This document shows positions 8,383-14,654 of a DNA stretch of 64,000 bases, one piece after another (the first letter of the stretch is position 1; every line of letters begins with the position of its first letter). Source of the DNA: Brevibacillus fluminis. GTDB taxonomy: Bacteria; Bacillota; Bacilli; Brevibacillales; Brevibacillaceae. Location: assembly GCF_003710825.1 (NCBI RefSeq), contig NZ_RHHQ01000008.1, forward strand, positions 1 to 64,000, given 5' to 3'. The notes below the pieces were generated by a model. The model was not told the origin of the DNA. It ran no database searches and saw nothing but the letters and a program-made list of their open reading frames with translations. Position numbers and translations under genes: made by a program.

Positions 8383-8943
8383 GTGAAACTTGGAATTCAT
8401 GAAGCCTGTGAATTAAACGAACTATTGATGAGTTGTACCAATTCCATTAATTCAATGGCTGTATTCAGCGAACAGGCACAGGATCAAGAATTAAAGGATA
8501 TGATCCTCCGCCACTTCTCCGTCCATGTTCAGGATTACAATATGAAAGTCGAATTTGCAACACAACAGTCCGGTTCCACCGACCAGTTGAATATCCCTCC
8601 CCTTCAAACGTTACCCATCACACCAGCACAAATTCAACCGGTTCAGCCACAGGTCAAGCGAAATAATCTGGACGATCGCTCTATTGCTACTTCTTACCTT
8701 TTGACATTGAAGCGTGCTGGTCGCGAATATGCTTGGGGCGCTTTTGAATGTACGGTTCCCCAACTCCGTTCATTCCTTGAGGATGCATTTAAAATGTGTT
8801 CACACCAAGCCTATGAAGTATGGGCATTCATGGTCAAAAAAGGATGGTATCCAGCAATTACCGCCCCACAAGAGGCGATGCAGGCAATGGGGCAAATTTA
8901 TCAAAAAGTCCAAATCCACGAGCCAATGGCTGTTCACAGCTAA
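8383..8943 (+). CDS. spore coat protein, CotF family
   Basis: 186 residues with a GTG start at 8383 after AAGGAGTGA (9-nt spacing); the reading frame extends further upstream without homology. The C-terminal half (about 100-180), including the run from YLLTLKRAGREY to AYEVWAFMVKKGWYP, is typical of the Coat_F domain, a four-helix ferritin-like fold in outer spore coats. The N-terminal half is another helical segment (ELNELLMSCTNSINSM). It indicates an endospore former. Followed by a G/C-rich terminator. Confidence 0.85.
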   Translation: MKLGIHEACELNELLMSCTNSINSMAVFSEQAQDQELKDMILRHFSVHVQDYNMKVEFATQQSGSTDQLNIPPLQTLPITPAQIQPVQPQVKRNNLDDRSIATSYLLTLKRAGREYAWGAFECTVPQLRSFLEDAFKMCSHQAYEVWAFMVKKGWYPAITAPQEAMQAMGQIYQKVQIHEPMAVHS

Positions 8944-8949
8944 CATGCA

Positions 8950-8986
8950 TCCCCCCGATTTTTTGAGAATTGGGGGGATCAGTTTT
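8950..8986 (+). terminator. terminator after the coat gene
   Basis: TCCCCCC/GGGGGGA stem and a short T-rich tail, 7 bp after the CotF-like stop and next to the convergent merR stop. Confidence 0.7.
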
Positions 8987-9800
8987 CGCCATCATGCCTT
9001 CCCCTTGTACGGAACATAATACTGCACATCTGCTTGATGAACGCCCGTTCTTCATCGCTGAGCTTATAAATCGCCGGTTTTTGCTCGTCTGGCAGGCGGT
9101 TGAAACCCTCCCAAGACTTTTTCATTCCTGCCAAAATTTCCGGGTCTCCCTGTGAACGCCGCTCGTTCAGCTCCGTTAAAAATGTTGCCAGCTTTTGCGC
9201 CTCCGGATCGGCAGGATTCGCTCCTTCAGCAACCAGTCTTCTCAGCTCTGTACGAAAAAATTCGTATTCTTCGTGAAACGACTTTGCGCTGTCTTGCGTG
9301 CCTTGGGCCCGCAGCCTTTGCCAGGCTTCCGGAGAATACGCTTCTTCTACCAATCCTCTCATCGTTTGGCGCTGCTCCGGCGTCAAATAGTTGTTGATCC
9401 AGTCCGACTTCATTTCCATTTGAATCACCTCCATGATCGTGACGATCGCTTCGAAATCGTGCGGTTCCGCGTTTTGCAGCAGATGCTCCGCTTTATCCAT
9501 CGCCCTGATGACGGTATCGAGCTGCGCCCGTTTTGCAAGCATCAGCTTTTTTTGCTGTGACAGTCTGTCCGCCAGTTGGGTCGGCCCGTTATGAAGGAAC
9601 GCTTTGATTTCCGCGAGCGAAAAGCCGAGGAATTTTAACACGAGGATATGCTGCAGCCGGGGAAAATCCTCATCCGTATAGAGCCGATAGCCCGACTCGC
9701 TGTAGTCGGATGGAGACAGCAGCCCGACTTTATCGTAATAGCGCAGCGTACGGGAAGAGACTTTGGCCATCTCCGCAAATTGACTCGTCGTATACACCAT
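8979..9800 (-). CDS. MerR-family regulator with TipAS-like drug-binding domain
   Basis: 273 residues. N-terminal MerR winged helix (YTTSQFAEMAKVSSRTLRYYD), dimerisation coiled coil (about 75-115), and a C-terminal TipAS-type antibiotic-recognition domain (about 140-260, with YTPEQ-like and FHEEYEFFRTELRRL segments). TipA-type regulators bind thiopeptides or other hydrophobic drugs and activate MerR-type promoters. ATG 9800 is preferred: the gene's own promoter puts the transcription start near 9824, leaving a normal leader. No drug pump lies next to it, so it may control only itself or a distant target. Confidence 0.85.
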   Translation of the reverse strand: MVYTTSQFAEMAKVSSRTLRYYDKVGLLSPSDYSESGYRLYTDEDFPRLQHILVLKFLGFSLAEIKAFLHNGPTQLADRLSQQKKLMLAKRAQLDTVIRAMDKAEHLLQNAEPHDFEAIVTIMEVIQMEMKSDWINNYLTPEQRQTMRGLVEEAYSPEAWQRLRAQGTQDSAKSFHEEYEFFRTELRRLVAEGANPADPEAQKLATFLTELNERRSQGDPEILAGMKKSWEGFNRLPDEQKPAIYKLSDEERAFIKQMCSIMFRTRGRHDGEN

Positions 9801-9830
9801 CTTGTCCACAATGCCCACCGCTCAAGAGGA

Positions 9831-9861
9831 AGTATAAAGGTTGACGCCGCGTCAGGCTCAA
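9831..9861 (-). promoter_or_regulatory. MerR-type autoregulated promoter (19-bp spacer)
   Basis: Minus strand -35 TTGAGC (9861-9856) and -10 TATACT (9836-9831) with a 19-bp spacer, the overlong spacing that MerR proteins correct. The perfect palindrome TGACGC-C-GCGTCA (9842-9854) lies in the spacer. Confidence 0.75.
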
Positions 9862-9944
9862 CTTCTTTTTTTCTCTATTACGATTGTGAGAAAAAGAGCG
9901 ATTCATCTGTCACCTCGTGACACCGAATCGCCCTCCATCCGCCG

Positions 9945-10316
9945 CTACATCAATCGCCTTTGCAGCCCTTTATATCGCGTCCCCTGGTAGGTCAGCAGGC
10001 CCGTGTCGTTTTCAATCAGCATGCCATATTCCTTGCCGGAGACTGCGAACTCCCTGCGCTCCTGATTTTCGAATTGAAAAGTAATGTAATAGTGCGTAGT
10101 CACACTGGTATTATTCCCGCCCGATGTGCTGGTGCGCTTGCCAATCACCGTAGCTGTAACCGTTTCAACCGGTGAAGCGTTGTTCGACATCCACTGCGCA
10201 ACCCCTTTTAAAATGGTGAACGCAATCACCGCAATGATGATCCCGGCAACTAGAAGAAACCACCACGGCGGTCCAAAAAAGTCATCGTGGAAAAAAAGTC
10301 CTCCTTGGTCAATCAC
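9945..10316 (-). CDS. DUF2500-family membrane protein
   Basis: About 123 residues: an N-terminal hydrophobic helix (about 18-38) after a short acidic segment, then a soluble beta-rich domain with VTATVIGKRTSTSGG and TTHYYITFQFENQERREF, the pattern of the DUF2500 family. Function unknown. GTG 10316 with AAGGA 4 nt upstream is the likely start; TTG 10328 is another. Monocistronic. Confidence 0.75.
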   Translation of the reverse strand: MIDQGGLFFHDDFFGPPWWFLLVAGIIIAVIAFTILKGVAQWMSNNASPVETVTATVIGKRTSTSGGNNTSVTTHYYITFQFENQERREFAVSGKEYGMLIENDTGLLTYQGTRYKGLQRRLM

Positions 10317-10515
10317 TGTATCCTTCAACTCCCCTTTTTCTATGTAATACGAACTAACGAGCAGGAATGTTTCGACAAATATGCCACAGCGCTCCTTGCC
10401 GTTCCTCGACTTTTGCCGAATTTTCCGTTGAAGTTTCCGTGTATTTTTTCCATTCTCTAATCTGTTTCAAAAAAATGTATATTACGCTTAAAGCGTTATG
10501 TTCAACTCCTCTTTC

Positions 10516-10547
10516 ATCCCCCACCACGTCTATGGGGGATCTTTTTA
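10516..10547 (+). terminator. orphan plus-strand terminator
   Basis: ATCCCCCA/TGGGGGAT stem followed by CTTTTTAT. The roughly 190 bp upstream of it (10330-10515) hold no plus-strand gene that I can support. A short untranslated RNA is possible. Confidence 0.6.
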
Positions 10548-10572
10548 TGGGGCGGGGAGACAATCCAGCCAC

Positions 10573-10602
10573 TTGACAACAGTTTGATTTTGGAAATAAG
10601 AT
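10573..10602 (+). promoter_or_regulatory. promoter of the TetR/YvaD operon
   Basis: TTGACA (10573-10578), 18-bp spacer, TAAGAT (10597-10602). An inverted repeat GGAAAAC/GTTTTCC (10617-10623 and 10639-10645) lies downstream of the start region and before the TetR ribosome site, a candidate autoregulatory operator. Confidence 0.6.
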
Positions 10603-10663
10603 CATGTATAAAACATGGAAAACCAAATATTTTTTTATGTTTTCCACAAAAGGAGCACGCTAC

Positions 10664-11215
10664 ATGAAAGAAAGGGTATTGGCTTTTGCCCGCCAAGAGA
10701 TCCACAGGACTGGCTATCGTTTTACAATGAACGAGCTTGCAAAGCAGTTAGGAATGAGCACAAAAACGATCTATGAATGGTATCCTTCCAAAGATGCACT
10801 GATCGACGATATTGTGCAATGTGCGATCGATGAACTAAAGATAAAGGAAGCTGAACTTGCAGCTGATGTTACCTTACATCCGCTTGAAAAGCTTAAAAAG
10901 GCGCTGGTTCTGATTCCGCAAGACTTTCAATTGTTTGATCTCAGACGCTTAAATGAGCTTCAACGTTACTATCCTGAGATTTGGAAAAAGGTTGATCAAT
11001 TGATTACAGAACAATGGGATGGTGTCCTTCGAATCATCAATGAAGGAATATCCACTGGCACAATGCGTCCTTTTCATTCCGATCTGTTTATCGAGCTATA
11101 TATCGGTGGTTTATATCGTTTAATGGAGCAATCGTCTAAAGGCAAAATGAATAAGACGCTTGGCGAAGCATTGGATGAAATGGTCGACATTTTATTGAAT
11201 GGAATCGTGAAGTGA
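10664..11215 (+). CDS. TetR/AcrR-family regulator
   Basis: 183 residues. The N-terminal helix-turn-helix FTMNELAKQLGMSTKTIYEWYPSKD lies at about 20-45, followed by an all-helical ligand domain. ATG 10664 follows AAAAGGAG; the frame is open further upstream without a ribosome site. A downstream YvaD-like membrane protein gene on the same strand and a palindrome in the leader suggest a small autoregulated operon. Confidence 0.85.
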   Translation: MKERVLAFARQEIHRTGYRFTMNELAKQLGMSTKTIYEWYPSKDALIDDIVQCAIDELKIKEAELAADVTLHPLEKLKKALVLIPQDFQLFDLRRLNELQRYYPEIWKKVDQLITEQWDGVLRIINEGISTGTMRPFHSDLFIELYIGGLYRLMEQSSKGKMNKTLGEALDEMVDILLNGIVK

Positions 11216-11240
11216 AAGGTCCGGGGCGGTAGGTAAAGTA

Positions 11241-11330
11241 TTGTCAATTTTGCTCATTGTTCTTGGTGTTATCGGCCTTAACCTGGTCGGGGAATCGCAT
11301 AAAAATTTAGGTAAGGAGGTATCAAGATGA
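11241..11330 (+). CDS. putative 29-residue hydrophobic peptide, translationally coupled
   Basis: TTG start, 29 codons. One hydrophobic stretch (SILLIVLGVIGLNLVG) and a basic tail. Its TGA overlaps the ATG of the next gene (ATGA), and it spans most of the gap after the TetR gene. TAGGTAA sits 7 nt before the TTG. It could be a real coupled small membrane peptide or the decayed end of a longer one. Weak support. Confidence 0.3.
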   Translation: MSILLIVLGVIGLNLVGESHKNLGKEVSR

Positions 11331-11749
11331 GCAGATCTTTAAAAGGGATGTTCTTGTTTACCGATATCGGATTTGTCATTTACTGGGTTATCACTTACTT
11401 TGAGCTTATCCCTAAAGCGTATTTGTATCAGGATTATAAAAATAGTTTGCTGGTCGCCTGGAACTGGTCCTTCTTCCCTCTGGATATGTTTATTTCAATG
11501 ACGGGAATGATCAGTCTGTACATGCATCGGAAAATGGATGACAGATGGCGCCATGCTGCCTTAATCTCTCTGATTCTGACATTTTGTTCAGGACTACAGG
11601 CCATTGTATTTTGGGTAATCAGACTTGATTTTGATCCGGCATGGTGGATTCCCAATTTGTTTCTTTTGCTCTATCCCCTTTTCTTTATTCGCTCTGTGCT
11701 GAGTGGAAGCAAACACATTGGGCAGCATGGTCAGTATGAGCTTTTTTAA
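11327..11749 (+). CDS. YvaD/DUF5360-like membrane protein
   Basis: 140 residues with four predicted membrane spans (about 8-28, 45-66, 78-100, 106-124) and the family-typical WNWSFFPLDMFISMTGM segment. It resembles B. subtilis YvaD, of unknown function. ATG 11327 has a strong ribosome site, AAGGAGGT, 7 nt upstream. Last gene of the TetR unit, ended by a strong bidirectional terminator. Confidence 0.75.
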   Translation: MSRSLKGMFLFTDIGFVIYWVITYFELIPKAYLYQDYKNSLLVAWNWSFFPLDMFISMTGMISLYMHRKMDDRWRHAALISLILTFCSGLQAIVFWVIRLDFDPAWWIPNLFLLLYPLFFIRSVLSGSKHIGQHGQYELF

Positions 11750-11770
11750 GAAGAGCAAGTTATGAAATTG

Positions 11771-11812
11771 AAAAAAACGGGTGCCGTTTTCACACAGCAT
11801 ACCCGTTTTTTC
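11771..11812. terminator. bidirectional intrinsic terminator
   Basis: AAAAAACGGGT/ACCCGTTTTTT stem between the convergent yvaD-like and bcrC-like genes. It has T runs on both strands. Confidence 0.85.
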
Positions 11813-11852
11813 TCACTGTTCGCTCTTTGGAATTTTTTGCTGCCCTCGCTGC

Positions 11853-12452
11853 TTACAGCGCCCTGCCTTTCGCTTTCACAGGCCAAAACCGCTTTTCTAC
11901 GTTTTCATAAACTGCCAGCAACCCTGCGACTGCCGAGAGCTTGGGCACAATCCGGTATGCCGCCAGCGCAGAAACAGTCCCGATCAGAGCGCCAGCCGCA
12001 ATATCTCCAGGATAATGCACACCTACCCACACACGGGAGACTGCGACACAGCACGCGACAACGAGCCATAGCCACCCTTCCTTTTTGCGGACGAGCCCAT
12101 ACGAGACGCACACGGAAAAAAAGAGCAGCGAATGATCGCTTGGAAACGAATTGTCTACGCCATGGGGGATAAGCTGGTTGACGTGCGGCAGCGCCGCGAA
12201 TGGCTGGGGATGGGAAACGAAATGCCCAGCCAGCAGGCCGAGCAGCTCGGCTATACCGAATGACACCACAGCCGAAATCACCATCAGTCTGTTTTGCTTC
12301 GTTCTCGTAAACCAATACAGCACCATGCTTAGTGCCAATACATACGCCATCTGCTCCGCGAAAAAGACAAAGACCGCATTCAACGCAGGGTGTCCGTTCG
12401 CCAGATCGTTGATGGCTCGAAATAACGTGATATTAAACGATGAAACATCCAT
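11853..12452 (-). CDS. bcrC: undecaprenyl-diphosphate phosphatase, BcrC type (PAP2)
   Basis: 199 residues, five to six membrane helices. The PAP2 phosphatase motifs are present: NSFPSDHS (101-108) and SRVWVGVHYPGD (139-150), with catalytic His107 and His146. BcrC dephosphorylates undecaprenyl diphosphate at the outer membrane face to recycle the cell-wall lipid carrier and gives bacitracin resistance. ATG 12452 follows CAGGAGG. Monocistronic. Confidence 0.88.
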   Translation of the reverse strand: MDVSSFNITLFRAINDLANGHPALNAVFVFFAEQMAYVLALSMVLYWFTRTKQNRLMVISAVVSFGIAELLGLLAGHFVSHPQPFAALPHVNQLIPHGVDNSFPSDHSLLFFSVCVSYGLVRKKEGWLWLVVACCVAVSRVWVGVHYPGDIAAGALIGTVSALAAYRIVPKLSAVAGLLAVYENVEKRFWPVKAKGRAL

Positions 12453-12572
12453 TGTCTGTACCTCCTGAAAAGCTATCTCATGCAAATCGAAAAGTAGCTG
12501 CTTTTCAATAGCTAACTGTAATCCAGCCCGACATATTTGAAAAATCGATTTCCCTTACAAAAGCTTCACATA

Positions 12573-12592
12573 ACCTTACATTATTGTAAGGT
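12573..12592 (+). promoter_or_regulatory. 20-bp perfect palindromic operator
   Basis: ACCTTACATTATTGTAAGGT, 8-bp arms around TTAT, the look of a TetR- or MerR-type operator. It sits directly before a short-chain dehydrogenase remnant and probably once controlled it. It could also act on the divergent bcrC. Confidence 0.6.
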
Positions 12593-12599
12593 AAGGAAA

Positions 12600-12715
12600 C
12601 GAATCTCTCCCATGGAAGGTCCGGAAGACATCGCTCAGGCTGTGCCTTTTTGATGAGTTACCCTTACTCGACCGGAACCGTTTTGACGGTGGATGGCGGC
12701 GTGCTGCTCACATAA
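12600..12715 (+). pseudogene. 3' remnant of a short-chain dehydrogenase (SDR) gene
   Basis: Translation gives RISPMEGPEDIAQAV, then a frameshift near 12645, then LMSYPYSTGTVLTVDGG and a stop at 12713. This is the C-terminal signature of SDR oxidoreductases (GxPEDIAxAV...LxxxxxxTGxxLxVDGG). The 5' roughly 200 codons, including the Rossmann glycine motif and the YxxxK site, are missing. It is too short to be functional. Confidence 0.75.
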
Positions 12716-12748
12716 AAAAAGAAGACCAGCCTGCTAACGGCTGGTCTT
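12714..12748 (-). terminator. intrinsic terminator of the AhpD-like gene
   Basis: Minus strand AAGACCAGCC/GGCTGGTCTT stem followed by CTTTTTTT. It overlaps the end of the SDR remnant on the other strand. Confidence 0.85.
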
Positions 12749-12773
12749 GGCATTTGCAGCGAAACTCGCTACT

Positions 12774-13223
12774 TTACTTTTCATCGATCGGCGGGAGCTT
12801 GCGCGTTGACACGGCAATCCGGTTCCACGCATTGATCGTTACGATTTGCATGATGATTTCCGCGGTTTGCTTTTCATCGAAATACCGGCGCACTTCTTCA
12901 TACACGTCATCAGGCACATGCGTTTGGGCGAGCAGTGTGACCGCATCGGTCAAGCCGAGCACAGCGCGTTCCTCCGGACTATAGAACGGGGACTCCTGCC
13001 ATGCGTTCAACCCGTAAATGCGCTGCTCCGTTTCGCCCATACTCCGGGCTTCCTTCGTATGCATGTCGATGCAAAACGCGCAGCCGTTCAGCTGTGACGC
13101 CCGGATTTTGATCAGCTCGCGGAGCGATTTGCTGATGCTCGTATTCATCACGTACTGCTCCAAACCGATCATCGCGCGATACCCTTCCGGACTTACTTTA
13201 CCCATATCGAATCTTGTTTGCAT
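12774..13223 (-). CDS. AhpD-like carboxymuconolactone decarboxylase-family protein
   Basis: 149 residues. The AhpD-type redox motif CxxCxxxH is present: Cys48, Cys51, His55 in CAFCIDMH. Such proteins reduce peroxides or act as disulphide relays. ATG 13223 follows GGGAGG. It lies 109 bp after an ECF41 sigma factor gene, the standard partner arrangement for that sigma group, and an ECF41-type promoter lies in the gap. It is therefore probably the main target of the sigma factor. Confidence 0.88.
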   Translation of the reverse strand: MQTRFDMGKVSPEGYRAMIGLEQYVMNTSISKSLRELIKIRASQLNGCAFCIDMHTKEARSMGETEQRIYGLNAWQESPFYSPEERAVLGLTDAVTLLAQTHVPDDVYEEVRRYFDEKQTAEIIMQIVTINAWNRIAVSTRKLPPIDEK

Positions 13224-13279
13224 GTCATGATCCTCCCTTACGCCAATCGGCTATGATTTATCCTGCTTTCATCGATTAA

Positions 13280-13305
13280 GACAACTGAGCAAAGGATTTG
13301 TGACA
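13280..13305 (-). promoter_or_regulatory. candidate ECF41 promoter
   Basis: Minus strand TGTCACA (13305-13299), 15 bp, TGTC (13283-13280). This is close to the reported ECF41 pattern (TGTCACA at -35, CGTC at -10). It lies about 57 bp before the AhpD-like start codon. Confidence 0.6.
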
Positions 13306-13332
13306 AGAAACGCGAAAAAATTATTTTTCTTT

Positions 13333-14229
13333 TTATAAAGTAGCGCCGTCTTGCAATTTGTCCGGGTTGAACACCGCATAAATGCGTGTAACCTGCCCCG
13401 TCGCTTCATCAAAGCCGAACGACCAGACGGCGGCTGGCGAACCATCCCGCTGGACTATGAGCCCCGGCTGTCCGTTGACCTGCACGGGACGAATGCCTTT
13501 GGAAAAAGAGCCTTTGGCGTTGATTCCCGCCAAAAACGCAGACACCCTCTCGATGCCAATGAGCGGCCGCAGCGCCGCTTTGACCTTCCCGCCGCCATCG
13601 GAGATAAACGCGACCTGGTCGGAGAGAAGCGCCACAACTTCTGCGATCTGCCCGGTTTGCAGCAAATCCCCAAAGCGCTGCACAATGTCCTCTTGCTGCG
13701 GATGTCTTGCGTTCTGAGCCTGCCCCCGCTTCATTTTCTGCCGCGCGCGGCTGCAGATTTTCCGGCAGTTTTCTGCTGATTTGGCGACGATTTCGGCGAT
13801 TTCCTCATATTCGTAGCCGAACGCTTCCCTAAGCACAAAGCTGACCCGCTCAATGGGAGAGAGCTGATCCAGCATGACCAGGTACGCATACGAAATATCT
13901 TCCTGCTGCTCTAGCCGTTGCAGCGGTTCGTTTCCTTCGAGGGCATAGAGCGGTTCGGGCAGCCATGGCCCCACGTACAGCTCCCTTTGCTTTTTCGCCG
14001 ATTTCAACAGATTCAAGCAGCGGTTGGTTACGGCCCTGCTCAAAAACGCCTTCATGTTGTCAACCTGTCCCCGATCGACCGCCTGCAGCGAAACAAACAC
14101 ATCCTGCACGATATCTTCCGCCTCCGAACGGGTCCCCAGCAAACGGTAGGCGATGGAAAACAGCAGCGGCCAATACATTTTGTACAGCTGCTCCATGTCT
14201 GTTTGCGGCATCTCCTCGAACTTTTGCAT
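13333..14229 (-). CDS. ECF sigma factor, ECF41 group (SigJ-like, SnoaL-type C-terminal extension)
   Basis: 298 residues. Sigma-70 region 2 (about 15-80, with TRSEAEDIVQDVFVSL) and region 4 (about 115-165) are followed by a roughly 110-residue NTF2/SnoaL-like extension. Both ECF41 hallmark motifs are present: DGGGK (211-215) and NPDKL (288-292). In this group the extension replaces an anti-sigma factor and tunes activity. The partner gene is the AhpD-like decarboxylase downstream. ATG 14229 has AAGGA upstream. What activates it is not known from the sequence. Confidence 0.9.
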   Translation of the reverse strand: MQKFEEMPQTDMEQLYKMYWPLLFSIAYRLLGTRSEAEDIVQDVFVSLQAVDRGQVDNMKAFLSRAVTNRCLNLLKSAKKQRELYVGPWLPEPLYALEGNEPLQRLEQQEDISYAYLVMLDQLSPIERVSFVLREAFGYEYEEIAEIVAKSAENCRKICSRARQKMKRGQAQNARHPQQEDIVQRFGDLLQTGQIAEVVALLSDQVAFISDGGGKVKAALRPLIGIERVSAFLAGINAKGSFSKGIRPVQVNGQPGLIVQRDGSPAAVWSFGFDEATGQVTRIYAVFNPDKLQDGATL

Positions 14230-14507
14230 CTATCTCACAATCCTTTTTGCAAAATGTGGCAACCACTCAATTGAAACAGATGTTCCTATTGAAGTAAACA
14301 TATATGAATGAAGTTAAGAGAGCAAGCACTCGGTAAATATAAATTTTACAATTCAAAATAAAATAAATATTGAAATAATATCCAATTGTGTTATCGTAAC
14401 AATATTACATATTAACAACAACACACAAGAAATTTTATGCCTCTCCATAACGTTCGCTGCTTTATGTAATCGGATGCCTTGTGGAATGAGCAAGCATCTT
14501 CGTTACT

Positions 14508-14563
14508 GAAACCCAGCAACAAGAAATTCGGCCCGCCAGCCGTTTCTTTGTTGCTGGGTTTTT
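14508..14563 (+). terminator. plus-strand terminator upstream of the amidase gene
   Basis: A stem of about 16 bp, ACCCAGCAACAAGAAA with its complement (one bulge), then five T. It lies 90 bp upstream of the amidase start, with no plus-strand gene before it, so it is either an attenuator or the end of a short RNA. Just before it, GATGC/GCATC and TAACG/CGTTA can pair as nested stems (about 14441-14507). Confidence 0.6.
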
Positions 14564-14654
14564 CATTCGTTTCAGCGAGAGGAAAAGGAGGGGATACGCC
14601 GTTTCGCGCTGTTTGTAGCAAGAGAATGATTGCCAAATCGAGGAGGAGATGCCA

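Noticed and set aside
10371..10378. Single Spo0A box (minus strand TTGTCGAA) upstream of the DUF2500 gene
   Set aside because: A lone 8-mer is expected about twice by chance in 64 kb on both strands. Another stands at 50564-50571.
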